From positions 310,001 to 374,000 of the forward strand of contig NC_012785.1 in NCBI RefSeq assembly GCF_000023325.1: a DNA stretch of 64,000 nucleotides, in the 5' to 3' direction. The notes under the pieces are model-generated. The model ran no database searches, was not told the origin of the DNA, and saw only the letters and a list, made by a program, of their open reading frames with translations. Positions 41,635-49,038 of this stretch are shown here, one piece after another (within the stretch, counting starts at the first letter, position 1; each line of letters opens with the position of its first letter). Both the position numbers and the translations under genes were made by a program. This stretch comes from Kosmotoga olearia TBF 19.5.1. GTDB taxonomy: Bacteria > Thermotogota > Thermotogae > Petrotogales > Kosmotogaceae.

Positions 41635-42732
41635 GTGACTATGCGGTTGAACACAGTTAGAAAATATTACCAGAGCAGAAATGCGAATGGCGCCCTATTC
41701 GGAAAGGTTTCCAATATCTACTGGCTATTCGAAGGAAATATTGATCCCAGAATGGATCTTTTTTCCGACAGAGGGTCATTTTTCATTCTTATCCTCAGTG
41801 ACAGAGTTCTCATAATTTGCCCAACCACAATCTACAGAAGGTTAAAAGAAGAGGTTTTTACCGGTTTTGACTTCGAGTATTTAGAGTATCCCTGGTATGG
41901 CGATCCGCTACCCTTACTTGAAAAACTTGGCCACAAATTCGGTACTATAGTAACCGATCTACCGGAACTTCGTGGAGTGAAGGGATATATTGGTGTCGAT
42001 GACTCTTTCTATTCGGAAAAAATGGTTCTTTCAGAAAGGGAACTCACAAGATTGAGAGCAGTAGGGAAACTGAGTGAAAGTATGCTTTACGAATTCTCTC
42101 CAGAGCTTTCTCCTGGTTTAACAGAGATTGAAATTGAAAAGGTACTGAGAGCTCTACTCAATGAAATGGGGCTTGAAGTTCCCTTCATTGGTGTATGTTC
42201 CGATGAACGTATCACAAGTTATTCTCAAAGTCATTCCACAGAGAAACGTGTAAAAAGATATCTCAGAATATCGCTTACCACCCAAAAACAGGGATTGCGA
42301 GTTTCTCTCACAAGATTTTTCTATTTTGGGACCATACCTTCAGAACTTATTACCGTACATGAAAAGGCCTGCGCTCTTTACGCTCACCTTGCATTTGACA
42401 CTCTGAACTCTGAAACAATGGAAGAAGTCTACAATAAAATCCATCGGGCATATTCAGTACTCGGGCTCAAAAGAGAAAAACAGGAACTATATGTAGGAGG
42501 TCACACAGGATATGTTGACAGAAGTTTTTTGGTTTACACCAGGAATGTAAAGATAAGACCATGTACAGCTTATGCCTATGGGATCGACTACGAAAGTGCC
42601 AGAAGTGAAGATACTTTTCTTATTAAAAACGACGGCAACGCCGAATTTTTGACACTAGGAGAAGATTTCCCAAAGATCGTTGTGAAAGTAGAAAACCTGA
42701 AGGTTTTTCGTCCGTGGATAATGGAATTGTAA
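41635..42732 (+). CDS. Degenerate M24 (creatinase/aminopeptidase P fold) protein
   Basis: 365 residues; GTG start, with an alternative ATG at 41641. Layout resembles proline peptidases: an N-terminal creatinase-like domain (about 1-120), then a linker with LSERELTRLRAVGKLSESMLYEFSPELSPGLTEIEIEKVLRALLNEMGLEVPFIGVCSDERITSYSQSHSTEKRV, as in the M24 family. However, the region that should give the first metal aspartates (normally DxG...SDxTR) reads ISLTTQKQGLRVSLTRFFYFG, and the later metal histidine and glutamates are not seen in position. Metalloenzyme activity seems lost. The gene ends beside the repeat region split by the IS3-like element. Confidence 0.65.
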   Translation: MTMRLNTVRKYYQSRNANGALFGKVSNIYWLFEGNIDPRMDLFSDRGSFFILILSDRVLIICPTTIYRRLKEEVFTGFDFEYLEYPWYGDPLPLLEKLGHKFGTIVTDLPELRGVKGYIGVDDSFYSEKMVLSERELTRLRAVGKLSESMLYEFSPELSPGLTEIEIEKVLRALLNEMGLEVPFIGVCSDERITSYSQSHSTEKRVKRYLRISLTTQKQGLRVSLTRFFYFGTIPSELITVHEKACALYAHLAFDTLNSETMEEVYNKIHRAYSVLGLKREKQELYVGGHTGYVDRSFLVYTRNVKIRPCTAYAYGIDYESARSEDTFLIKNDGNAEFLTLGEDFPKIVVKVENLKVFRPWIMEL

Positions 42733-42780
42733 GTTGGGACCGAGAAAAAGCGTTGCGGGTTGTGCGTAAATATCAAGAAA

Positions 42781-42822
42781 CGAGATTCCGAGAGTCCGAG
42801 AGAGCTGCTTCGCAGTGTCACG
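42781..42822 (-). repeat. Dispersed repeat, second copy, first fragment left of the IS
   Basis: The reverse complement of 42788-42822 matches about 16242-16278 of the intact copy (CTGCGAAGCAGCTCTCTCGG region), with three changes near the IS junction. Further left, CGTTGCGGGTTGTGCGT (42751-42767) matches ACGTACAACCCGCAACG at 16304-16320. Confidence 0.75.
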
Positions 42823-42893
42823 CGTAATCACCCCCTAAAGAAATAGGACAAGAGATAACGAAGTGATAGTATGAAAGAAGAGGGGGCGAAGGG

Positions 42894-43271
42894 ATGAGAG
42901 GCAGAGAACAATATTCAATGGAATTGAAGCTAAAAGTGGTAAAGGAATACGAAGAGGGCCACAAAAACACAAGAGAAATCAGGGAAGAATACGGGATACC
43001 GGATTCTACATTATGGGGTTGGATAAACAAATATAGAGCGGAGGGAGAAAGTGCTTTTGAACCGAAACTCAGAGCTGGAGATTTCATTGTTGATCCAACG
43101 AAGATACCACCTGTTCTGTACAAAGAGATAGGGCTTGACAAGATAAAGAAAGACCCAAAAGAGCTAAAAGGGGTTCTCAACGAAATCGAGAAATACAAAC
43201 TCATAATAGCAGAGAAAGAATTGGAAATAAGGTTGCTAAAAGAAGCTCTAAAAAAAACTGGAAAAGGCTAG
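42894..43271 (+). CDS. IS3-like transposase OrfA (helix-turn-helix)
   Basis: 125 residues. REQYSMELKLKVVKEYEEGHKNTREIREEYGIPDSTLWGWINKYRAEGESAF (about 4-55) is an IS3-type helix-turn-helix, followed by a leucine-zipper-like C-terminal helix (IEKYKLIIAEKELEIRLLKEALKK). The gene ends just after a run of eight As (43250-43257), CTCTAAAAAAAACTGG, a likely slippery site for -1 frameshifting into orfB. ATG has AAGGG upstream. Confidence 0.88.
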   Translation: MRGREQYSMELKLKVVKEYEEGHKNTREIREEYGIPDSTLWGWINKYRAEGESAFEPKLRAGDFIVDPTKIPPVLYKEIGLDKIKKDPKELKGVLNEIEKYKLIIAEKELEIRLLKEALKKTGKG

Positions 43272-43297
43272 CAGTTGAACTTTTCGCTGAAACATAT

Positions 43298-44200
43298 ATG
43301 GGTTATGGTTTTTCAACCTCTTATCTTTTGAGAATCTTTGGAATAACCAGAAGCAGTTACTATCGCAGGAAGAAACCCGTGTTCTTTCTCAAAAAGACAA
43401 AACCAGGTAGAAGGCGCAATTACTGTCTAAAGACAAACGGTGAAAAGTTCGAAGATAAAGAGCTTGAAAAACTACTCAAAGGCATATACAGCAGAGTGAA
43501 TCCATATGAACCTGAGTATTATCTGAAAGTATTAGGAAGCAAGAAGCTCAGCAAGTATTTTCTGAATGAATTTGGGATAATAGTGAACCACAAGAAAGTA
43601 CACAGAATGAGAAAGAAGCTGGGATATGTCAGGAAATACTGGCCGAAACAGCACCATCCTGTTAGGCGCTCAACCCAGCATGAGATAGACAGGACAGGAA
43701 TACTGTGGGAAGCAGATATTAAGTACATAACCACAATACAGGAAGGGAATATAGCCTTATTGGACATAATAGATGTATATTCAAGGGAAATAGTGGGTTC
43801 ATATCTTGGGAAGAGTTGCAAGTGCAAAGATTTTACCCGAACACTGGGAAGGGCAATGCTTTACCAGGAAACGGTACCTCAGTTGGTCCGTACGGATAAT
43901 GGAAGCCTGTTTACAGCTAATTACACCCGGGAATATTTTGAAAAGAACGAGATAATCCAGGAATTTGGGATAAAGCACCACCCTGATTCCCAGGCCTTTA
44001 TTGAATCACAGCATTCGAATGTGCAAAGGGAATTTGTGGCTATGAATGTGTTTGAGAGAGCGGAAGACGTTTACCGGAAATACCAGGTGTACATGGATTT
44101 CTATCATAATCTCAGACCACATGGTTCTTTGAAATACATGACACCACAAGCCTTTAAGAAACACTGTAGCATTTCCATGATTCAGTCTGTTAAAGCTTGA
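43298..44200 (+). CDS. IS3-like transposase OrfB (DDE integrase)
   Basis: 300 residues from the first ATG; the frame is open back to the A-run at 43250, so the working product is probably an OrfAB fusion by -1 frameshift. The rve core shows ILWEADIKYITT (first D), LVRTDNGSLF (second D) and AFIESQHSNVQREF (E), all in order, so it looks intact. Starts near MGYGFSTSYLLRIFGITRSSYYRRK, typical for OrfB. Confidence 0.9.
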   Translation: MGYGFSTSYLLRIFGITRSSYYRRKKPVFFLKKTKPGRRRNYCLKTNGEKFEDKELEKLLKGIYSRVNPYEPEYYLKVLGSKKLSKYFLNEFGIIVNHKKVHRMRKKLGYVRKYWPKQHHPVRRSTQHEIDRTGILWEADIKYITTIQEGNIALLDIIDVYSREIVGSYLGKSCKCKDFTRTLGRAMLYQETVPQLVRTDNGSLFTANYTREYFEKNEIIQEFGIKHHPDSQAFIESQHSNVQREFVAMNVFERAEDVYRKYQVYMDFYHNLRPHGSLKYMTPQAFKKHCSISMIQSVKA

Positions 44201-44239
44201 TCTCGTTAACCCGTGTCTCATTATTGGGGGTCAGACCGC

Positions 44240-44344
44240 ACGAATCCCTTCGGGATTGACACGAACTCATTCTGAGTTGTCACGAACTGCTACGCAGTTG
44301 AAAAAACATTTGACGCTCGCGAGGCTGTCAGCTGATGGAGCGAC
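44240..44344 (-). repeat. Dispersed repeat, second copy, fragment right of the IS
   Basis: Reverse complement equals 16142-16245 with a single difference that I can see. Contains three of the hairpin units (CGAATCCC-TTC-GGGATTG, GAACTCA-TTC-TGAGTTG, GAACTGC-TAC-GCAGTTG). Confidence 0.88.
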
Positions 44345-44523
44345 GATAAAGACGGCTGTAGGTTGTACGGGAAGAACACCCTTTTGAAAAGAGCGGCTAT
44401 AGGGTTGGGGTCTGGGGTTTGAAAAAGATACGCACAACGCACAACCTGTAACCAACAACCATAACTAGCCCTGCATCATTCGCGTCAGCGAATCTAACCC
44501 CATTTCCCGCTAGGGATACGTAA
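44345..44523. other. Repeat debris between the two insertion sequences
   Basis: Non-coding. Includes GGGTTGGGGTCTGGGGTTT, similar to GGGTTTAGGGTCTAGGGT near 15768-15785, a TTGTAC/CGTACAACC-type repeat, and two further palindromes, ATTCGC-GTCA-GCGAAT (44478-44493) and TCCC-GCTA-GGGA (44505-44516). Confidence 0.6.
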
Positions 44524-45878
44524 TGCCTCAAAAATAAATCTACTTGAAATAGATTGGATGCCTCAAAATAAAATCTACTTAAAATTGAGAGGGACATAGT
44601 TGAGGATCCCTCCTTTCGATTTGTCAATCTGGATGCTCAGTAATTGCTCTTGCAAATGTGTTATTATACTCTTGAGTTTGTAAATGTCTAGGGCTTCGTG
44701 TTGTCTGCGAAGCCTGTCTTTTTTATCTTGGTCAACCCAGGGAGATCGCATGATCCTTTCGTATGGTGTAGTAGGGCGGTCGTATTTTTTGCTTACCTTG
44801 TTTCCTTTTCTAATTTTCTCAATGATTTTCTGATTTGGCTGAAAATGATTATTGTACAGATTCAGAGACGCATACAACTCCTTTAGTATTTGGAATTCTT
44901 CCTCTGTGTCGTATCTGTAATATCCAACGGCTCTTCTTACAACAGACCAGTTCTTTTGTTCGACATGACAATTATCATTCTTGTTGTAACTCCGGGTTCT
45001 GGTGAATAGAAGCCCTTCATCTTCACAATAACGGTATATGTGTCTATTAATAAATTCTGATCCGTTATCTGAGTGAATACCTAATAAAGTGAAGGGAAGC
45101 GTTTTCCTCAACTGAATTATAGCTTTTAATGTCCAAATTTGCGCTTTGTTTCTTATTGGTGCCACTACACTCCAACCACTTGCTACATCTACCATGTTGA
45201 GGCTGTAGCAAAAATCACCACTTACACTCCCGCCATCATGCCCAACGAGGTCAATCTCAACAAAGCCTGGTCTTGTATCGTCCCACTCGTAATGTGTTTT
45301 TATTCGTATGTGCTTTTTCAGAAGTGTTCCGGGCTTTGTATGAGATCGTCCTTTGAGTTCCATCTTTTTCCTCTCGCTGGATAACAATCTATCGATAGTG
45401 GAAGCACTTATGCTGAGAAGCTTCCTCTTTGTTTCTTCAGCCAATGTTAGATGCCCATTACGAACAAGATTATCTATTACTTCGTCCATCACTGCTTCGA
45501 GCCTTTTACCACATGGAAAATCCATTATCTCCCATATCTTCACGAGTTTCACGAAGACTTTGTGATCATATTTTTTCTTTCGACCTTTTTTCTGGCTGGG
45601 TGAGGTTGCCTTTCGCTTTTTCAAGGCTCCTCGTAGTAAAAACGATGCGTAACTACGATTATACTTGGTAACTCGGGTGAATTCATCTAGAATCTCGGAT
45701 TTTTCTTTTTTGCGAGCTTTTCTGTACCTTTTTGAATACTCCTTCACCACATTTTTCATATCCAGCCTCTTCATCTTCTCGCCTACCTTCTTTGGTATTC
45801 GAGAAGATTATCCCTCTTTTTCGAGTAGATTTATTTTTGACGCAACGTTCCCTTTTCGAGTAGATTTTTTATGAGGCA
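44524..45878 (-). mobile_element. Insertion sequence with doubled terminal repeats, about 1355 bases
   Basis: Left end TGCCTCAAAAATAAATCTAC at 44524 and again TGCCTCAAAATAAAATCTAC at 44559; right end, as reverse complement, TGCCTCATAAAAAATCTACT ending at 45878 and TGCGTCAAAAATAAATCTAC ending at 45844. The two copies are 35 and 34 bases apart, so each end carries two tandem transposase-binding-like sites. It holds one transposase gene. No target duplication was found with these limits, so the outer boundary may be slightly different. Confidence 0.82.
44575..45774 (-). CDS. IS transposase, DDE integrase-core type
   Basis: 399 residues. N-terminal charged helix-turn-helix region (KNVVKEYSKRYRKARKKEKSEILDEFTRVTKYNRSYASFLLRG). 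The rve-type catalytic core: GFVEIDLVGHDGG (first D), LLGIHSDNGSEFIN (second D) and NDNCHVEQKNWSVVRR (E). All three acidic residues are present and the frame is intact. C-terminal region contains RLRRQHEALDIYKLK. Family resembles unclassified rve transposases common in Thermotogota and Firmicutes; not IS3 by lack of an orfA. ATG at 45774 is preceded by a weak site (AAGATGAAG). Confidence 0.86.
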   Translation of the reverse strand: MKRLDMKNVVKEYSKRYRKARKKEKSEILDEFTRVTKYNRSYASFLLRGALKKRKATSPSQKKGRKKKYDHKVFVKLVKIWEIMDFPCGKRLEAVMDEVIDNLVRNGHLTLAEETKRKLLSISASTIDRLLSSERKKMELKGRSHTKPGTLLKKHIRIKTHYEWDDTRPGFVEIDLVGHDGGSVSGDFCYSLNMVDVASGWSVVAPIRNKAQIWTLKAIIQLRKTLPFTLLGIHSDNGSEFINRHIYRYCEDEGLLFTRTRSYNKNDNCHVEQKNWSVVRRAVGYYRYDTEEEFQILKELYASLNLYNNHFQPNQKIIEKIRKGNKVSKKYDRPTTPYERIMRSPWVDQDKKDRLRRQHEALDIYKLKSIITHLQEQLLSIQIDKSKGGILNYVPLNFK

Positions 45879-45888
45879 ATTCGGGATA

Positions 45889-45917
45889 TTGACGTTTAGA
45901 CCAAAATCTGATATATT
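45889..45917 (+). promoter_or_regulatory. tRNA cluster promoter
   Basis: TTGACG (45889-45894), 17-base spacer, TATATT (45912-45917); the first tRNA starts 12 bases later. The -35 lies only eleven bases beyond the IS end at 45878. Confidence 0.85.
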
Positions 45918-45928
45918 TAATGCGTGCA

Positions 45929-46004
45929 CGGGGAGTAGCGCAGATGGCAGCGCGCCTGTCTTGGGCACAGGAGGTCGCTGGTTCAAGTCCAGTCTCCCCG
46001 ACCA
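45929..46004 (+). tRNA. tRNA-Pro (UGG)
   Basis: Acceptor CGGGGAG / CTCCCCG, anticodon loop CTTGGGC with anticodon TGG, T arm GCTGG-TTCAAGT-CCAGT, encoded CCA. First of five tRNAs in a tight cluster. Confidence 0.95.
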
Positions 46005-46009
46005 GTAAT

Positions 46010-46085
46010 GCGGCTGTAGCTCAATTGGTAGAGCATCGGCCTTCCAAGCCGAGGGTTGCGGGTTCGAGTCCCGTCGGCCGCTCCA
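46010..46085 (+). tRNA. tRNA-Gly (UCC)
   Basis: Acceptor GCGGCTG / CGGCCGC (one wobble), anticodon loop CTTCCAA with anticodon TCC, T arm GCGGG-TTCGAGT-CCCGT, CCA encoded. Confidence 0.95.
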
Positions 46086-46161
46086 GCGCCCGTGGCTCAA
46101 TGGATAGAGCATCGGACTTCTAATCCGAGGGTTGCAGGTTCGAATCCTGCCGGGCGCACCA
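46086..46161 (+). tRNA. tRNA-Arg (UCU)
   Basis: Acceptor GCGCCCG / CGGGCGC, anticodon loop CTTCTAA with anticodon TCT, T arm GCAGG-TTCGAAT-CCTGC, CCA encoded. It directly abuts the previous tRNA with no spacer. Confidence 0.95.
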
Positions 46162-46178
46162 CACATACTTCTAATCAT

Positions 46179-46255
46179 GGTGGCTATAGCTCAGCTGGCA
46201 GAGCGCCTGACTGTGGATCAGGTGGTCGTGGGTTCAAATCCCACTAGCCACCCCA
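46179..46255 (+). tRNA. tRNA-His (GUG)
   Basis: Acceptor GTGGCTA / TAGCCAC with the histidine-specific extra G at -1 opposite C73 (bases 46179 and 46252), anticodon loop CTGTGGA, anticodon GTG, CCA encoded. Confidence 0.95.
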
Positions 46256-46265
46256 TTTTTTGTGC

Positions 46266-46342
46266 GCGCCCGTGGCTCAACTGGATAGAGCATCGGACTT
46301 CGGATCCGATGGTTGCGGGTTCGAATCCTGCCGGGCGCGCCA
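46266..46342 (+). tRNA. tRNA-Arg (UCG)
   Basis: Acceptor GCGCCCG / CGGGCGC, anticodon loop CTTCGGA with anticodon TCG. Very similar to the Arg-UCU gene at 46086, so probably a duplicate with a changed anticodon. Confidence 0.95.
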
Positions 46343-46391
46343 CTGTCTTTCCCAAGCGCTATCGCACCAGACTCAAAGGAGGTAGCAAAAG

Positions 46392-46655
46392 ATGGAGGTT
46401 TTAAAAGTTGCATCCAGTTCAAAACCAAACGCGGTTGCAGGTGCTCTTGCAGGGGTGATCAGGGAAAAGGGAGTTGCAGAAGTTCAAGCCATTGGAGCAG
46501 GCGCTGTCAATCAAGCCGTGAAAGCGATCGCAATCGCCCGTGGTTATGTTGCTCCCAGTGGAATTGACCTTGTTTGTCTGCCGTCTTTCGCCGATGTTGA
46601 AATCGACGGTGAGGTTAGAACAGCTATAAAATTTGTGGTTAAACCCAAAGAGTAA
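46392..46655 (+). CDS. spoVS: SpoVS-family protein
   Basis: 87 residues. EVLKVASSSKPNAVAGALAGVIREKGVAEVQAIGAGAVNQAVKAIAIARGYVAPSGIDLVCLPSFADVEIDGE is near-identical in pattern to stage V sporulation protein S, an Alba-like small dimer that influences sporulation in Bacillus. It is common in non-sporulating Thermotogota and Deinococci, where its role is unknown, possibly nucleic-acid binding. ATG behind AAAGGAGGTAGCAAAAG. It lies 50 bases after the tRNA cluster. Confidence 0.95.
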   Translation: MEVLKVASSSKPNAVAGALAGVIREKGVAEVQAIGAGAVNQAVKAIAIARGYVAPSGIDLVCLPSFADVEIDGEVRTAIKFVVKPKE

Positions 46656-46686
46656 AAAAACAGGCCAGGTGGCCTGTTTTTCTATT
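46654..46686. terminator. Terminator between spoVS and the maltosyltransferase gene
   Basis: ACAGGCC-AGGT-GGCCTGT followed by TTTTTC, with an A-run on the left side, serving both convergent genes. Confidence 0.92.
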
Positions 46687-48697
46687 CTACTACAGCAATA
46701 AACACATCACCGGGACCTAACGAAAGGTTTAAAGGTCCTGATGTTTTCCATGTTTCATCAACAATATCCTTACCTTTCATGCAAACCTTTAATGTGTGCT
46801 CGCCTCTCCAGGTATAATAACCGAGGTCCAGTGTAACGTTCTTCATTTCATTGAAATTGATGTTTCCCACTATGACTAAACCTTTTTCACTATTCCAATA
46901 CAACATTCCGATAACGTGTTTGTCTTCGGCAAAAAGTAATCTAAGGTTGTGTGGCTCTTTCAAAAGTGCATTCATTGAAATTCGGAGCTGTGAAAGGTGC
47001 CTGGTCAACTTACAAAGGTTTTCTTCCGTATTCCAGTGAAGAACGTAATGATCAAAAAAGGCCAGTTTTCCATAAAAAGGATCCTCAGGTGGAAGAACAA
47101 ACCTTCCCTCTTCTGAGTTGTCGAGGCCGAGGTTCATAGGCTGACGCTCAAAGATTTCCTGTCCAGCATTGATAAAAGGAATGGTATTGGGTAAAAAGAA
47201 ATTCAACGCCGTCATAAATTTCGAAAACACCTTCCCATACTTACGGGTACAGGCCCTTGGGGTATCGGGGGTTTCAACAGCTGCGAGAGCTGGTAGTTTT
47301 AGCTTCGGCAGGATTTCGTAACAAAGTTCCTTCGTTTTTCCTTCTTCAAATCTCGCTTCCATCCACCAAACATTCCCAAGAATACCATTGTAACCCGAGT
47401 CTTTTGCTTTAACATCATTTGACATAACAAGCTCTTCCGCGATTATGGCAAAGGCTGGATCGGCTTTTCGTGCCGCTTCTACAATTTGACGCTCAAGAGC
47501 CTCGGGAAGGGCATGCCCCATATCAAGGCGAGCACCATCAACCCCAAAATGTTCATTAAAGTAGGGCATTATGTCTTGAAGCACCTTCCAGAGGCCGGAA
47601 TTGGGTATGGTCCCCGGGAAAAGAGAAGATTTTATTACATCAAAAAGAATATACGGCGGCTGTTTAGGATCATCGAGATATTTTTTCGCCTCTTCAGGAT
47701 GGTCTTCATATAATCTGAGAAATGTAATGTCATTCCAGGTTGGCTGAGAATCATTGATCCAATCCGAGAAACCTGGTGGTGTAATGACTTTGAACTCACG
47801 TACCAGTTCCTCTAAAAAATCCTGGTTCCCTTTGTTAGCTTCAACAAAGTTTTCCCAGCGTTGAGGATCCATAACGTTTGGTGCATATCTGAATTTCCTG
47901 AGATGTTGTTTTACTATGTCAGAGGAGTAGACCTTTTCCAGATTTTCTTTTGATGGAAGTTCAAAGCCGAGCCCTTCGATTTTCGGCGGAGCGTAATCTT
48001 CCAACTCTGAAACATCTATCCAGTAAAACCAATCCGGATGTTCTAAAATTAGGTCCGCGTCGCGGGCTGACGTCCGGGGAATAAAATCAAGAATCACGCG
48101 AATTCCAAGAGCGTGAGACGCCTCCATAAAAGCCTTGAATTCTTCTTCGACACTGAATCCATCCAACAAAGTATCATGATACCTTGGGTCTATCTCAAAG
48201 AAATTTTTTACCGAATATGGTGATCCAACCTCGCCTTTTCTAAATTTGTCGCTGTATTTTGTTACCGGCAGGAAATAAATAGTATTAATTCCCATAGCTT
48301 TCAAGTAAGGTAACATGAAAATCATTTTGAGAACTGTGCCAGATTCCGTATACCCCTCGCTGTCGATAGGAGTAAACACTCTCGGATTAAGATGTGGATA
48401 AGCTGAGGTCGAACGAATATGCGCGGAATACATGATGCTTTCATTCAGCCAATCAGGGGAGCTTTCTTTGTTAATCTTTGATAATGAAAGAAGGTAATTC
48501 TTCCCCTCTTCCATCTTACTCAGAATGTCGCGAATTATACTGTAACCAAATTCATATGGGTTAACATAGATGAACTGACCTTTGAGTCTTACCGTTCCCT
48601 CATAATCCCTGGGGAACCATTCGCGAGGTATGGCGTAATCAACTTTGCCAGAATCGATCTTTTCTTTCAAAAAAGCGGCAATGTTTTTAAGATACAT
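46682..48697 (-). CDS. Maltosyltransferase (GH13)
   Basis: 671 residues from ATG at 48697 behind GGGAGGTTTCTGAA; a reading frame further back runs through tRNA-Ser and is not coding. Highly similar in order of motifs to T. maritima maltosyltransferase, as I recall it: SPYSVKNFFEIDPRYHDTLLDGFSVEEEFKAF, GIRVILDFIPRTSARDADLILEHPDWFYWI, ITPPGFSDWINDSQPTWNDITFLRLY, GVDGARLDMGHALPEAL (nucleophile D), AIIAEELV (acid E), VETPDTPRA (third D) and FINAGQEIFERQPMNLGLD. It moves maltosyl units between alpha-1,4-glucans. No signal peptide; cytoplasmic glucan metabolism, together with treT. Confidence 0.94.
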   Translation of the reverse strand: MYLKNIAAFLKEKIDSGKVDYAIPREWFPRDYEGTVRLKGQFIYVNPYEFGYSIIRDILSKMEEGKNYLLSLSKINKESSPDWLNESIMYSAHIRSTSAYPHLNPRVFTPIDSEGYTESGTVLKMIFMLPYLKAMGINTIYFLPVTKYSDKFRKGEVGSPYSVKNFFEIDPRYHDTLLDGFSVEEEFKAFMEASHALGIRVILDFIPRTSARDADLILEHPDWFYWIDVSELEDYAPPKIEGLGFELPSKENLEKVYSSDIVKQHLRKFRYAPNVMDPQRWENFVEANKGNQDFLEELVREFKVITPPGFSDWINDSQPTWNDITFLRLYEDHPEEAKKYLDDPKQPPYILFDVIKSSLFPGTIPNSGLWKVLQDIMPYFNEHFGVDGARLDMGHALPEALERQIVEAARKADPAFAIIAEELVMSNDVKAKDSGYNGILGNVWWMEARFEEGKTKELCYEILPKLKLPALAAVETPDTPRACTRKYGKVFSKFMTALNFFLPNTIPFINAGQEIFERQPMNLGLDNSEEGRFVLPPEDPFYGKLAFFDHYVLHWNTEENLCKLTRHLSQLRISMNALLKEPHNLRLLFAEDKHVIGMLYWNSEKGLVIVGNINFNEMKNVTLDLGYYTWRGEHTLKVCMKGKDIVDETWKTSGPLNLSLGPGDVFIAVVE

Positions 48698-48709
48698 TTC
48701 AGAAACCTC

Positions 48710-48742
48710 CCAAAAATTTGGGGCGGCCTGACCGCCCCAAAT
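48710..48742 (-). terminator. Terminator after tRNA-Ser
   Basis: Minus strand GGGGCGG-TCAGG-CCGCCCC followed by AAATTTTT, between tRNA-Ser and the maltosyltransferase gene. The gene's own ribosome binding site begins right after the T-run, so expression of the enzyme probably depends partly on read-through. Confidence 0.8.
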
Positions 48743-48745
48743 TAC

Positions 48746-48833
48746 TGGCGGAGGCGGTGGGACTCGAACCCACACGGGGCAAAGCCCCACCGGTTTTCGA
48801 GACCGGCTCCTTAGCCACTTAGGATACGCCTCC
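48746..48833 (-). tRNA. tRNA-Ser (CGA)
   Basis: 88 bases on the minus strand: acceptor GGAGGCG / CGCCTCC, anticodon loop CTCGAAA with anticodon CGA, long variable arm GGGGC-TTT-GCCCC typical of serine tRNAs, T arm GTGGG-TTCGAGT-CCCAC, CCA encoded. Confidence 0.96.
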
Positions 48834-48937
48834 AATCCAGAAAAATTATATCATGCCATTCAGAACTGTCAATCGAACAATTGATGTTGAGGTTCATAAA
48901 AAATTTACTATTCTGCGCAACAGCCGTATGGAAATAT

Positions 48938-49020
48938 GATAAAATAACGAAACGGTGACTACTTTTGCTTGAGATGGGTCTCAAACCCTAAACGGTACCC
49001 AGCTCAGCAAATATTTGTTG
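48938..49020 (+). promoter_or_regulatory. rplU leader region
   Basis: A GATAAAAT box (48938-48945) is a probable -10 for the L21 operon; the -35 is weak. The leader contains a hairpin TTGAGA-TGGG-TCTCAA (48970-48985) and the palindrome CAAATATTTG near 49009-49018, which could form an autoregulatory L21-type leader, though I cannot match it to a known motif. Confidence 0.45.
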
Positions 49021-49038
49021 CAAGAGGAGGTGTAACTG

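Larger units (their letters stand above)
42823..44239 (+). mobile_element. IS3-family-like insertion sequence, about 1417 bases
   Basis: Two overlapping-frame genes (orfA, orfB) between imperfect inverted ends: left CGTAATCACCCCC-TAAAGAAATAGGACA, right (reverse complement) CGGTCTGACCCCC-AATAATGAGACACGG. The ends resemble IS3-group termini (ACCCnnCAATAnTGGACAC style). Bases 42819-42822 and 44240-44243 are both CACG, a probable 4-base target duplication: the uninterrupted repeat near 16240 has CGTG once at the matching site. Boundaries are inferred from this comparison, and a few bases of uncertainty remain because most IS3 ends begin TG. Confidence 0.82.

Noticed and set aside
44515-45885. Target-site duplication for the second IS
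   Set aside because: Flanks of the outer terminal repeats (CGTAA on the left, ATTCG on the right) do not form a direct repeat; I could not define one.
45831-46428. Reading frames over the tRNA cluster on both strands
   Set aside because: Typical artefacts of tRNA sequence (AxRGVAQ..., SPVSPT motifs).
48698-48835. N-terminal extension of the maltosyltransferase (46 more residues)
   Set aside because: The extension reads through tRNA-Ser and its terminator; the ATG at 48697 has its own ribosome binding site and matches the homologous start.
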